Assembly: GCF_003473485.1 (NCBI RefSeq) | Contig: NC_053046.1 | Location: forward strand, 30,395,332 to 30,459,331 | Direction: 5' to 3' | Source of the DNA: Medicago truncatula | Taxonomy: Eukaryota > Streptophyta > Magnoliopsida > Fabales > Fabaceae | DNA length: 64,000 nucleotides | Part shown: one piece after another, positions 48,811 to 60,286 of the stretch | Numbering within the stretch: position 1 is the first letter of the stretch | Layout of the letters: each line of letters starts with the position of its first letter | Notes under the pieces: model-generated | Seen by the model: only the letters and a program-made list of their open reading frames with translations | The model's database searches: none | Told to the model about the DNA's origin: nothing | Translations under genes and position numbers: made by a program

Positions 48811-50760
48811 TTGATTGTCTAATCTTCTGGGTTGGGTTGGTTTAGGTGATTGGGTGTTATGAATCTTATGATTCATGTGTATTTTAAGGGGTTTTGGAGA
48901 TGTGTATTTTTGTTTATATTGTTGATTGATCATTTGACCAATTCTTATATATTGTATGTATAATGATTTCATATCATATGGATCTTTTTACCCTGAGAAA
49001 CTAGTTGCTATTATTGTGTAATCTTATTTTAATTTCCAATTTTGTTATTAGTTATGTTGTTGATGGCCTAACAACTTGACAAGATTTTTTAAGCTTTTAA
49101 TTTATTTTCCTTCTGGTGTTTGATGCATGGTTGCCGATATCTTATAGTACGTGTGAATTGTGTCTCGATTTGATACAAAATTGAATACAATTGATATGAA
49201 CTTTTAATATGTATCTATGTTGGACATGGATCTTGTCTTGAATTCCAAGTCATTATGATGAGTCGTGATTCAATCTAAATAAAAACATCGTGTACAGCCC
49301 GAGTTTCCAGTGAAAATTGGACTGTCCATGTTTTAAATCAGAGTTTGTTTTTCTTTCAATCTGAAAAACCAAGTTTGAAATTTAGGTCATCTGATATCGG
49401 ATGGCCAAGATGCATGTGAGTGCATGCAGTTTCACAGGGTTGTGACTACAGACAACCCAGATCCCTTTATTTCCAGCCGTGTTCCGTACTTGATATTGCA
49501 TTGCATGCTTCATGTGTTGTTTGTTTTGTACTATGTATTTGTCTAATCTTTTGGGTTGGGTTTAGATACAGGATAATTCTTTTTCTCATTGTTTTTAATT
49601 GGGTGTTTCGATTCATGTGTGTTATAAGGGGTTTCGAAGATGTTGATTTTTGTTTGTATTGTTAATTGATCATTTGGCCATTTCTTACATTGTATGAATA
49701 ATTTTTTCCCATGTATAATGATATCATTTCATATGGATCTTATCATCCTGTGAAATTTTGCATTATTGTGTAATTCTGGTGAAATGTTCAAATTTGTTAT
49801 TGAATTCAATTTGGATGCATATTGCCTTTGTGAAAAAATAAACTAGTTTCTGTATAATAGGAATTGTCTCCAAGATATATATACATTTCTTGTAATCTTG
49901 GTTTATCAAAATTTTGAAGTTTTTTTAATTTATTTTCCTTCTGATGTCTGGTGCATGGGTATCTGTCTCTTACTTTACATGTGAATCATATCTGGAATCG
50001 GCACAAAATTGAACACAATCGATACGAATCTTTAGTATGTATCTGTGTTGGACACGAATCCCGTCTTAAATATCAATTCATTATGTTGAATCCTGATTCA
50101 ATCTAATAAACCACTACCTAAACAGTGTTTTGAGATTATTATATGATGTGTTAGCTTATAGGTTTACTTTGTCGCATGTTTTTACTTAATATTGTCATAT
50201 TTTTATTAGTAATGTATCTTGCAACAAATAACAAGAATCAATTCACATAAAATAGGTCTTCCTATGTATTAATTTTTACCTTGATTTCATCAATATGCAT
50301 TGTTCTTGTCAAGGAACATTTGTCAATCTTGAGGGTGTTAGTGTGTGTAGTTAAGAACTATTGGCAATCTTTGTCTCTTACGGCTTGGATTATGAGATAA
50401 TGGTTAAACTCCATCCTTTATTTCTCAGATTTGGATTAGATGCAGCTTGACTGCATGCAGTCACGCGCATCTCAACCGACCTCTCAAGACCGGCCGGTCC
50501 AGATTATAAATCAGAGTTTTATTTTCCTTAAATCTAAACAATTGAGTTTGAAATTTAGACCATTTAATCTTAATCGGACGGCCAATATGTGCATGAGTGC
50601 ATGCAATAACATGGTTGTGACTAAAGACAGCCTGGATCTTTTTATTTCCAGCCTTGTTTTGTACTTGGTATTGCATGCTCCATGTTGTTGTTTGCTTTGT
50701 ACTATGTATTTGTCTAATATTCTGGGTTGGGTTGATTTACAATTTATAACTGATCCATCC
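48811..50760. repeat. Three-copy diverged tandem repeat downstream of the Kazal-type gene
   Basis: The phrase TTGTCTAATCTTYTGGGTTGGG occurs at about 48818, 49537 and 50708. The DNA after it recurs: ATTCATGTGTGTTATAAGGGG and TATTGTWAATTGATCATTTG at 48880/49610, TGATGCATGG...AAAATTGAATACAATTGAT at 49120/49940, and AGTTTGAAATTTAG...GAGTGCATGCA at 49372/50538. The first period is about 720 bp. The third is about 1170 bp through an insertion near 50110-50500. It looks non-coding. The first copy starts inside the Kazal gene's 3' UTR. Confidence 0.8.
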
Positions 50761-50829
50761 TTGATTAAATGTCCAGCCTTGTTTCAGGCTTGGTATTTGC
50801 ATGCTTTATTTATATATCGGTAATTCCTG

Positions 50830-51698
50830 GCTGTAGAGAACATGTGTGGTAAAGCCAGGCTAGATCCTGGATATCTCATTTGCAAATTATTTAACTAATT
50901 TAATTAATTCAACTTCCCATACTTGTAGATCACTTTTGCCTTTCGCCTTTTGCCTTTCATGATTTGTGTGGAAACCTCATTTGAGCTTATCAAGTTCTTT
51001 CTTTTTTGTGGCTTATCAGAAATGACAAATTTATTGTCCCCATGTGACAACTGTTAAGATGAATTGACCCTTACCTGTTGAGATTCATTAAGCTGAATTC
51101 CAATGAAGAGAGTATACGAATGCATTATTTAAAGAAGAAAATGTTATCTTGAATCTTGAGAATGGATCCATCCTCTCGATTTCACCATGATGATGTTCTT
51201 GCATAGAAAAAAATTAAGTGATAAAAAGAGTAAATAATTGTGAAAAGAGAGCTGGACACAATTTTAACATTACAAAGTTATATTCTCCTCCTGATTTAGA
51301 TCCAAATCAGGTCAATTTTTCATGTCAAATATAATAATAGAAGAATAGAACAAACTTCTTTCCCATTGTTTACCAATAATATCCAATTTCACTTGCAACA
51401 TAACAAGAAGAATCTAAAGAATCACACATTCCTCTATAGAGGCTGTGAAGCTTCCTTTGAAATACTAAAGCATACTGAAAATAATACTAAAACATATAAT
51501 CACCCTTTCTCATGCACTATCCCATATTCACAAACCTATCTTTACACTACCCCAAAAATAATAATGCAAAGCAATATTCATCTACTATCTTGAATCTTCA
51601 CAATCACACATCACTCTAAAATCTAAAACATTTGCTGCATTTAAAAAATCAATATTTATTCATAAATATTAACGCAGAATAATCTTCCAGTAACATCA
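50830..51698. other. Spacer
   Basis: No gene. The right end includes the 3' UTR of the minus-strand lectin receptor kinase gene. Confidence 0.5.
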
Positions 51699-53717
51699 TC
51701 ACAGCTTCAAAGTGCAAGAGTAGTTATTGCAAAGTCCAGTGTTGGCACTGTTGTAAGGAAACAAAGCAACAGGTCTAGTTTTTGGCAACTCAGGAATAGG
51801 CTTCTCCATGTTATGAAGAAACTCAACAACTTGCTCCATTGTAGGCCTTCCTTTGTTCTCATTCAAAGTACAAAGCAACCCTATTTCCATAACACGAATC
51901 GCTTGCTCCAAATTGATCAATGATCCCATTCTTCTATCAACCAGCTTCCCTTTGTCGTTAATCTCATGCAAGTTCCATGCAAAATCCAACAAGTTCCTCT
52001 CTTCTGATTTTCCTTCTTCTGTATCCTCTACCCTTGGCCTTCCACCTATCACTTCCAACACAATTACACCAAATTCAAACACATCAGCACCATTACACAC
52101 TACTGATTCAAACTGTTTTGATTCTGCTCCCATAAGCACAAATCCAAAATCTCCCAAAACAGCTCTGAAGCTAACATCCAGAAAAACACTGCTGCATTTC
52201 AAGTTCTTGTGAGCTAGCTGCTTAGTGTGCAAGAAACTCAAGCCGTCGGCAACGTCTTTGATGACTTTGAACCGCCTCGTCCACGGAAGAACCCCGGCTC
52301 CGAACAGCCATTTATCGAGGCTACCATTAGGAACAAAATCATAGACCGCAACGATTTCGTTGTTGTCTTGACACCAGCCTCTTATAGGAAGTAAATTCGG
52401 GTGGCGAACGTGGCTAATAACTTTGATTTCCTTCAGCAAACGCTTCTTATCAGATCCGTGTGTACTGAGAAACTGGGCTGAGAATCTTTTCAAAGCTACT
52501 TGATTTCCATTAGCAAGCTTTCCTCTGTAGAAAACTCCTCTATTATCACTTCCAAGTACCTCTATCTCATTGAATGATCTAGTTGAAGAGGAAAGTTCGG
52601 AAAAACGGAATCTGCGCGGTTTGTTAGGAGGCCTTGGCCTATGAATCTCTTCATCTATTGAAGTGTTTGATTTAGCTGCCCTTTTTCTATGCTTACTGAT
52701 AAAGTAAAAACCAATCAAAACAACTAAAGCCAACACTACAGAAGCCATAAAAATTAAAAAGCTACGCGGAGTTTCATTTCTTTTAGAGTTCTCTTTAGCA
52801 GCTGTTGTTTCTGTAGTAGTTTTCTCAAGCATGATCTTACCTTGACATGTTTCAGATGAAGGGTAGCGAAGAAAAGCTTGGCTAGTGGAAGTAAAGTTCC
52901 AAGAAAGTATGTTATGAATTTGTGTATGGTTACCGGTTGCAGCAGAGAATCCTACAAACATATACTCATTCAGATAAGGTGAAAGATCCATAAACTCCGA
53001 GAAAATAGGCTTAGTAGGATAAACATCTTGATTAGCAAGTCCTAAACGAATGTCAATTCGTCTTTGAGGACCATCATAATCAATCCAAGCATGGTGAACA
53101 AAACCATCCTTAAGAGAAACTCCAATATCTGAAACATTGATAATTTTAGTAGATACTATGCTACCTAAATTTATACCAACATGGTTATCATTTGGATCAC
53201 CGAATTCTGGATTTTCTCGTGTATCAAACTCAATTGCAACGGCTTTATAATCGCTCTCGCAAGCATCATTAAGCATACCAAGCCAAGGTCCTGGCCTTCC
53301 AACAGTGAATTCATCAGGTACAATGATGAAAGTAAGTCCACTACCACCACCATAATCACTTATATCAGAAGCAGTAGTTAAATTATTAAGCTGAAAAGAA
53401 AAGGTGGTTTGAAAAGAAGCTGGTGTTTTGGTGATTGGATCTAACAAACGAATTGGGAAGGAATATAAACCTCTACCTGCTTGATGTCTTATATCTGTTT
53501 CTTCTGATTCATTTGGGATTTGAAGTGAACCCTTTTCATCTGAGAACTTTGCACTTCCTAGAAGCTTCACATCATGGACTAATCTTGAGTTATTAGTGAA
53601 GCTGAAATCATGGAAGGAAAAGTGTTTGGTTACATTGATTGAAGAAGCATTGCTAGCTGAATGAACTAGATTGAAGAAGGAAAATATGAGGAGGAGGATA
53701 TAGCTTATGGAAGCCAT
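51699..53717 (-). CDS. L-type lectin receptor-like pseudokinase
   Basis: Intronless, 672 residues from the ATG at 53717. Upstream in frame only a TTG is available, and MASISYILLLIFSFFNLVHS is a good signal peptide. A legume-lectin domain (about 25-285) keeps the metal-site run EFDTRENPEFGDPNDNHVGI, with Glu163, Asp165, Asn169, Asp174 and His179. There is one transmembrane helix (about 318-340), a basic stop-transfer sequence, then a kinase-like domain. The Lys410 (VALK) and Glu430 pair and DFG (523-525) remain. HRD is HKN (503-505), so the catalytic Asp is lost. The glycine loop is degraded (LGSDNRGVF). The activation segment is shortened, with no APE motif. It is therefore probably a catalytically inactive plasma-membrane receptor that works through partners. 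Members of the family sense apoplastic or cell-wall signals; the ligand here is unknown. The open frame shows it is not a decayed gene. Confidence 0.9.
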   Translation of the reverse strand: MASISYILLLIFSFFNLVHSASNASSINVTKHFSFHDFSFTNNSRLVHDVKLLGSAKFSDEKGSLQIPNESEETDIRHQAGRGLYSFPIRLLDPITKTPASFQTTFSFQLNNLTTASDISDYGGGSGLTFIIVPDEFTVGRPGPWLGMLNDACESDYKAVAIEFDTRENPEFGDPNDNHVGINLGSIVSTKIINVSDIGVSLKDGFVHHAWIDYDGPQRRIDIRLGLANQDVYPTKPIFSEFMDLSPYLNEYMFVGFSAATGNHTQIHNILSWNFTSTSQAFLRYPSSETCQGKIMLEKTTTETTAAKENSKRNETPRSFLIFMASVVLALVVLIGFYFISKHRKRAAKSNTSIDEEIHRPRPPNKPRRFRFSELSSSTRSFNEIEVLGSDNRGVFYRGKLANGNQVALKRFSAQFLSTHGSDKKRLLKEIKVISHVRHPNLLPIRGWCQDNNEIVAVYDFVPNGSLDKWLFGAGVLPWTRRFKVIKDVADGLSFLHTKQLAHKNLKCSSVFLDVSFRAVLGDFGFVLMGAESKQFESVVCNGADVFEFGVIVLEVIGGRPRVEDTEEGKSEERNLLDFAWNLHEINDKGKLVDRRMGSLINLEQAIRVMEIGLLCTLNENKGRPTMEQVVEFLHNMEKPIPELPKTRPVALFPYNSANTGLCNNYSCTLKL

Positions 53718-53747
53718 TGCATGAGAGAGGATAATGGAAAACTTCAA

Positions 53748-56040
53748 TAATTCAGTAGGTAGTTTATAACTGTTGCTAATGCTTAATTAAAGATAATAAG
53801 AAGGTTTAAAATTAGGTGATACTATTAGTGAAGTTAAAATGAATAATACAAATTATCTGACTAGACAACAAATTGTTTAAAGGCCAAGCATGCACTTGAA
53901 TTATTTTTTATATTTTGTTTTTACCATATCTATACCGGTTTAGGTTCTTTGAATATGTTATAAGACTAATCTTTAATTGCGTATTTAGTCACAGTTAAAA
54001 TGTTTTACCTCTCGGTAAAAATGTGTTGTGCGGAGTCGAACAAAGATGTTCTTGTTACTTTTCAAACTTGGGCTACACAACCACTTGAAATAGAATTTGT
54101 TAATGAACTTTTTAAGTTTTGAATTATGATTTTTGAATATTGGGAAACAAACAAATAATAATAGCAACAAAATAGATAACATGCTGTGTGGAGTATGACA
54201 GAAGAAGTATATGAGGTGCAAAATTAGTTTTGAGAATTCATGGTCCACACACATTTAAATTTTGGTACAAGTTCAGTGTTATTCTTTTTTATGAGTATGG
54301 GTACCGGGATTTACAACACTCGCATACACTACACACTAACTAACGAACGAGTTAGGCTAAACTCCGATGATAGTATAGTGTATGATTGGTTTAAATTAAT
54401 GTAATGATTGAAAGATTGTTATATTTAATGTAATCATTTGACTCTTATTTTAAAATTTACAATCACTACTTTATTAATGAAACTATTTTAAATTAATACT
54501 AAAATTCTTCATCTAAATCATCATTAACGTTTTGACAGAAGTTTAACTGTTTTGAACCTGTAAAAATATCTAATGTTTCATACTTTCATTTGCTAAAAAA
54601 TAAACTTGGCTTACTATATGATAGTGAATTTGCTTTCGTCACATGCATTTAATACCTATATCATACCCTCAAACAAAATAACTTGTCATCATTCAATGAG
54701 TTTGGAGTACATTTTTACTTCATGACAAGTTATTTCAGGACCAAAATAACCAACCTTTACAACTTCATGCAGCAATTTGATTTCATTGATTGTGATTAGA
54801 TCCGTGTACGATTTTCCTATCATTAATGAAAACGAAAGGAGGTAAACATTTATTATTTAGATATGAATAAACTAAGATCTAGTGACACGTGGTAAAGGAA
54901 TCTTCTGCACTATATTATCTATACAATAATATTTTCTTAGCAAAATTTGTCTGTATAAAAATAATGATAATAATTGAGATAGATATATAAATGTGGAGCA
55001 GAAACCTGGTACAATATTTTTTATTTTTTATTTTTTTTGAACTGCACATCTCCTCTTTATTATTTTAAGGTATTTGATTGGTGCAGTTATAATTTAGGTT
55101 TTGTTTTATTAAAATAAAAATATTGGGGAGGAAGAATATTTATTATTTTTATCTTAATTATTTTAAGATATTATCTTTATCTACTCTCACGCGTCATATG
55201 TGGTTCGGAATATAAAATCCAAACGATATAAACACCATATAAAAATCTCCAAAACAAATAAAAACATTTCAGATTTTAAAATCTGAATAAGCCGCAAGAG
55301 AAACTCACATGAGGGAAAAAGTATTCATATTAAAAAAAACTGGTGCACCTATTTAATAAACTGGTCCAGATCCAATTCAATTTTTAGTTGCACATTTAAA
55401 ATGCTCCCTCTTAACTTTAGAAGGATTTGATATGACATCTACGAAGCATATTATTTCCATCAATCCTCTTTTCCATTTCACCAACAGTTATACATCAAAA
55501 CCACCAATAATTAACACTACATGAAATTGAAAATGCAAAACTAACTCAACATTAAAAGTAAACGCAGGGAAAATAAATTCTACATGATTAAATCAACAAT
55601 TTTACAACTCATGTTTTCACGTTACATCAATCTTAAATTCTCAATGCAGATAAATCATATGAATATATGCATTAAGACAATCTCAAATCTCAATAAGCAG
55701 TTAAGAGCTGAGCAGGATCAAAGTTTCTTCAATTTCTGAAGGTAAAGTAGATGACTGGAAAAAGAGGTGGCAATTATTTGTATGGCTTGTCATAACATCT
55801 TTGAACTAAAATAATTTTATATTGCAAAATGTAGATGACAAGTATTGGGCGTGTGACAACCTGTTCTACAAAGTTTTGCAGACAAGCAGTTCTGATGGGG
55901 TACACAGTTCTTAAATAAGTGATAACAGCAAATCAAAAAGAATATTCCATAATGTATGTATCAATAGCAATTAAAATTTTCAATTAAAATCTTTCAGAAA
56001 GATATCGTTGGCGACAAAAAATTGTGGATTAATGTTCCTA
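53748..56040. other. Spacer between the lectin receptor and L9 genes
   Basis: No gene. 54679-54738 has an imperfect hairpin (ATAACTTGTCAT and ATGACAAGTTAT, 36-bp loop). 55268-55287 is a perfect palindrome, TTCAGATTTTAAAATCTGAA. The right end (about 55740-56040) is probably the L9 3' UTR. Confidence 0.5.
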
Positions 56041-56052
56041 TTTGCCGACAAT

Positions 56053-58588
56053 CTATTCTTCAGCAATGGTTCCCCTCTCGCTAACATAGATACCATCAAG
56101 GAACTTCCGGATATCTTTCTTCTTAACATGACATTTCTGTTGCAATCAAAGCAAGAAATTAAAATTAAAACCTGAGACGGTTAAAATCAAAACAAGAGAA
56201 TGGAAATGACTATAGAGCACACATGTAAGTATACACAGCAAAGAACTGCAGACCTGGTTAATAAGGGCACAAGATCTGGAGACAAGCTCAATGTCATTTC
56301 CGTCCAAAATCAACTCATCCTTCACCTTTTCAGATCGAAGGATAGTGACTCCGTTAAGCATTTCAACTTTTCTCACCTGCAAAGATGACAACCAAATACA
56401 CATTAAAATTTGATAAAATAGAGTCTAAAAACAAAAAGGAATTCCATCTTATTGTGTTAACTAACAGCATATATAATTAAAATCCATTCATTCCAACAGT
56501 AATCTTGGCAAACCTTTTCTGCTTAATATAGATTTATAATTGTGTTGATTGTTTTAGACTTGTATAAATTCTTCAGACTTAAATTATCGAGAGTATGTAT
56601 CCCAGAACCAATTCTTAAAGGTAATAGATCTAATATTACAGTACATATGGATGTTAACTTGAAATGTTGTGAAATGCTCACAATTTTTTAAAGAAAAAGT
56701 GGAATCCTCTCAGACATATTATATAATCATCAAATCAAAAACATAGTTCCTCTCAAGTCACAAAACATGTGCAAAACTATTTATGTAATAGTATTAACAC
56801 AAAATCTAAAAATACATAGGGATGTAGTTTGTCCAAACTATGTTTTTGTTTCACAAGAAATTATTAGAGGTAACCGAGCAAATAAACATAGTGGTTGAGA
56901 TTAGTTTTAAAAACATAGTTCCTCTGAAGTAAAAAAAATACATGTAATATTCATATAACAAGAATAAGACTAATCATCTCATATCTCAAAATACATACAA
57001 CCATAATTCATGTGAAATGCACAATATTTTGAAGAAAAGGTGGAATCCTCTCTGACAAATGCCTCGATATTTCGTCAGGGTTATGAATGGAAAACAATTC
57101 AGACTCGTCATCAATTGTTCATCATCACAGAGAAAACCACTTCTTAGACCCTTTTTCTTAGTAAAAAATCAAGCAAATAATAAAACAAACATATAAACAA
57201 AAACATGTTACATTAACCAAAGCAAAAATACAGAAGCCCCAAACGAAAATCATTCTTGTGAAATGCACACCAATCACACGGTGCACCAAATAAAAAACAA
57301 GAACAATCGTGTAATGAAGTACATGACTATTCATGTAAAAAGAATAAGACTAATCGCCTCAAAATCTCAAAATACATACAACCAGAATTCATGTGAAATG
57401 CACAATAACATACAATCAGAATTCATGTGAAATGCACGACATTTGGAAGGAAAAGTGGAATCCTCTCAGACAAATGCCTCGATATGTCATCAGGGTTAAG
57501 AATGGAATGATTCAGACTCGACATCAATTGTTCATCATCACAGAGAAAACCACTTCTTAGACGCTTTAGCTTGTTAAAAATATCAAGCAAATAAATCAAA
57601 GAAACACAGACAAAAAGATGTTACATTAACCAAAACAAAAACAGCAAAGCTAATAACCACCAATCACACTATACACCAAATAAAAAACATGGTTCTTCTC
57701 AAGTCAAAAATCATGTACAAGAATATTCATGTAACAAGAGTACATACAAAAATATTTATTTGAAGTCTTATTTTTCAGCTTATGGGCCCATTTGGATTGA
57801 CTTATTTTTCAGCTTATAAAAAAAATAGTTTATGCAAATAAATAAGCTTTTATGTTAATTCATAAGTCCTCACCAACGGAAATTGTATCTTCATAAGCTG
57901 TTAAGCTGTTTTTTTTTTTTTCTTCATAAACTACAATGCATATGCATAATACATAAAAGCTTTAAAACCAATTTCATTCAAATAAAATCTGAGTTTTCCC
58001 ATCATGAATAATCTCATAATCAATATTCTTAACCTCAAAACTAAGCAATTACACAATAACAACCCTAAAGCATATACATTAAACAATTATAATACACTCG
58101 TATACAAAAGCACAATCACTACTAATAACATTTCTAAAATCATAGCAATAACCATAATAATCATAAAATAATAGTAAAATAAACACAAAAAAAGTGAAAT
58201 TAAAACAAAAAGGTACCTTTTTTTCACCAAGGAAGTTACGAATCTCAATAGCAGAATTGGTATTCGTAATACTAGCATTGATGGGAAAATGTGCATATAC
58301 AAAACGCATCTTGTAACGGTAACCCTTAGTAACACCAGTGATGAGATTATCAACATGACTAAGAGCAGTTCGAATAGCAGCAGAGGTTTTCCTAGATCCA
58401 AACCAAGCTTCAACCTTTAGCTTCTTCTTCCCCTCTTCATCTGTAATTAGCTGAAAATCGAGATTCAAATGCTTGAAATCTCGCACCAATTTGCCTCGTG
58501 GACCTTCAACCTCGATGAGTTTGGCATGGATTTTGATGCTTACTCCGTCGGGAATGTCCATTGTTTCGGAAGAGAGGATGGTTTTCAT
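56053..58588 (-). CDS. RPL9: 60S ribosomal protein L9 (uL6)
   Basis: Three exons on the minus strand: 58588-58217, 56376-56254 and 56136-56053. They give 192 residues, against about 194 in other plants. Start [16 protein letters not shown]; core [35 protein letters not shown]; end [17 protein letters not shown]. The fold is the two-domain L6/L9 protein of the large subunit near the sarcin-ricin loop. It acts in the cytosolic ribosome after nucleolar assembly. The reading phases join at codon boundaries (124, 41 and 27 codons plus stop). Intron 1 is unusually long (1840 bp) and carries snoRNA copies. The promoter has a TATA box and AAACCCTA-type motifs. It appears intact. Confidence 0.95.
57040..57140 (-). 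ncRNA. Box C/D snoRNA, degenerate second copy
   Basis: Same layout as the copy at 57455-57553. Box C GTGATGA is intact (57128-57122) and the 11-nt guide is unchanged (plus strand 57056-57066). Box D is CAGA in place of CTGA, and box C' is TGACGAA. Its D'-side guide reads GATGACGAG, complementary to CTCGTCATC, which as I recall directly follows the D-guide target in 25S rRNA. It is probably inactive or weak because of box D. Confidence 0.6.
57455..57553 (-). ncRNA. Box C/D snoRNA in L9 intron 1 (25S rRNA methylation guide)
   Basis: On the host-gene strand the order is terminal stem, box C GTGATGA (57541-57535), box D' CTGA (57515-57512), box C' CTGATGA (57493-57487), guide CGAGGCATTTG, box D CTGA (57469-57466), terminal stem. 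The outer stem pairs GTGGTTTTCTC with GAGGATTCCAC, broken only by two U-U mismatches. The guide (plus-strand copy CAAATGCCTCG at 57471-57481) is an exact complement of the conserved 25S rRNA run GCCAAAUGCCUCGUC, just after the helix 69 region. By the D+5 rule it would direct 2'-O-methylation of the last A of CAAAUG. It is made from the intron after splicing, as is usual for intronic guides, and acts in the nucleolus with fibrillarin. I have not matched it to a named snoRNA. Confidence 0.78.
57750..57960. repeat. MITE-like element in L9 intron 1
   Basis: Reads GGGCCCATTTGGATTGACTT, then TTATTTTTCAGCTTATAAAA, ATGCAAATAAATAAGCTTTT and AATTCATAAGTCCTCACCAA. This phrase set is typical of a short high-copy legume element found in introns and gene flanks. 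Termini were not resolved. Confidence 0.5.
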
Positions 58589-58629
58589 CTTGCTCTCTCT
58601 CGCCGCCGGCGGGAATGCAGAGGTGAAGC

Positions 58630-58695
58630 TTTCTGCGTGGGTGAATAGGGTTTTAGGATTAGGGGTTTAGAAAAGAGGGGTTTATATATGATTGA
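58630..58695 (-). promoter_or_regulatory. L9 promoter: TATA and telo-box-like motifs
   Basis: On the minus strand CATATATAAACC (about 58690-58679) is a TATA box. AAACCCCTAATCCTAAAACCCTA (about 58670-58646) contains telo-box-like AAACCCTA repeats, which are typical of plant ribosomal protein genes. They lie within 60-100 bp of the ATG. Confidence 0.6.
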
Positions 58696-59098
58696 GAGTG
58701 AAATAATTGTTGTTGGGTCACTCTAATCGGGTCTTAGCTTAGATATGTTGTGTATGAAAGAAGTAGGAGATTATTGTTCACAAACCCTTGAAATTATACA
58801 CCCCTTTTTCTGTGAGTATATTTTGAACGCAAATGCAAAGACTAATGCTGTGATCATAATATGATTATAATGAACGAAAACACTTTTTTAAAGATATTTA
58901 ACATTGTTGTATTTCCTAGACTGAATTTGAATCTATTACATATGATTAAGTTGAAAGAAATTTGTATTATTACATCCTAGTACTTTTGAGTCATTCCTTA
59001 TTATTTTAACAAAATATATGTGTTTGTTTATGTTGTTATTATTTCATGCTAATATTATGCATGCTTTATGTGTTAGTTTACAATGTTAACAAACATTT
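58696..59098. other. Spacer
   Basis: AT-rich upstream sequence of the L9 gene, up to the solo LTR. No gene. Confidence 0.5.
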
Positions 59099-60242
59099 TG
59101 TTGAAACAAAATGTGTTTAGCAATAATAACCCTTAAGAGTTTTGATGATAACAAAGTATTAAAAATTGTCAATTGGATATGCTAATATTTGTTCAAGTGT
59201 ACAGGACTATAAACAAAATTTGACATCTTAAAAAGGTCTTGGAAGAACAAGTAAAGAGCAAATACATCAACAAAAATGGAAGCTTAAAGCGTCTGAAGAA
59301 AACTGTTCCTGAAGACAAAGTGCTCCTGTAGTGATGACGTCATCAGAAGCAAGTTCATCAGAAGCAAGTTTATCAGAAGCTGAGAATCACCAGAAGTTGT
59401 AGTTCATCAGGAGATGCAACTTAAAGTTTCAAAAGCTGTTTAACAGATTCAAAATCGTCTAAGATTGCAGAAGACTGGAAAGTATAGCAACAACTATTTT
59501 GGAAGGATTAGAAGGCATTGGATGCTTATTCTTCAAAGAGCGTTGTCATAGTACGTTTGTACGAAGTGTACAACCACTATCTCCACTACTCTGTTTGTGT
59601 CTCTGCTACAAGACAAGAAAAACAACTCTGCCTGCAACAATGTTTCTTCTCAATGGGAATACATTTGAAATTGATCCTTCATAGGACAATAACCATATCA
59701 GGCAAAGGATCATTGGTGATTGATCAAAAGCTTCGAACGACTCTATTTTGAATGTGCTGGCAATTCAACGTCTCTTTCACACCTCTATATAAATGAGTGA
59801 AGACTCAGAGTTTTAGAAGAACAATACCAAGAATTAACTGAGCCAAAACTCTACTGAAATTGTTCTGCATTCAAAGTTCACTTAGAATTTCTTATCAAAG
59901 CTCATATCTTAGGAATTCTAGAGTCTTTAGAGTTTGTATCTGATTTGTATTGTGAACACCACTGATTGTATATCAAGTGTTCAACCTCAAATATTTTTCT
60001 TGTAATTCTATTTGAATTTATAAGTCTCTTGCAGTTGTGCTTGAGCAATAAAAGTCTCTTGATTGTGTTCAGGAGCATAGAAAGTCTCTTGCAGTTGTGC
60101 TTGAGCATTTGAAGTCTCTTACTAAGTTTAGTAGGGAGCAATTGTAATAAGATATTACATAATGAACTCTCCTTGGAAGTGCAAGGGGGGCAGGACTGAC
60201 TTTCGGTTTGTGGAAGGAACCTGTATAAATTGCTTGTGTCTT

Positions 60243-60286
<44 letters not shown>

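Larger units (their letters stand above)
56690..57740 (-). repeat. Tandem repeat in L9 intron 1 spanning snoRNA copies
   Basis: A unit of about 413 bp is present twice (about 56930-57300 and 57310-57720), with a third, partial end at about 56690-56820. Shared phrases are AAGAATAAGACTAATC, ATTCATGTGAAATGCACAA, GTGGAATCCTCTC and CACAGAGAAAACCACTTCTT. Each unit carries one snoRNA. Confidence 0.85.

Noticed and set aside
53718..53747. Ten extra N-terminal residues on the lectin receptor
   Set aside because: The upstream codon is TTG, not ATG. The ATG at 53717 begins a good signal peptide.
54679..54738. Hairpin with 12-bp arms
   Set aside because: Short arms, a 36-base loop and AT-rich context. 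Not enough to call a MITE or miRNA.
55268..55287. Perfect 20-bp palindrome TTCAGATTTTAAAATCTGAA
   Set aside because: Isolated and AT-rich, with no neighbouring gene or element; likely chance.
58087..58413. 108-codon frame on the minus strand
   Set aside because: It overlaps L9 exon 1 in another frame and runs into AT-rich intron.
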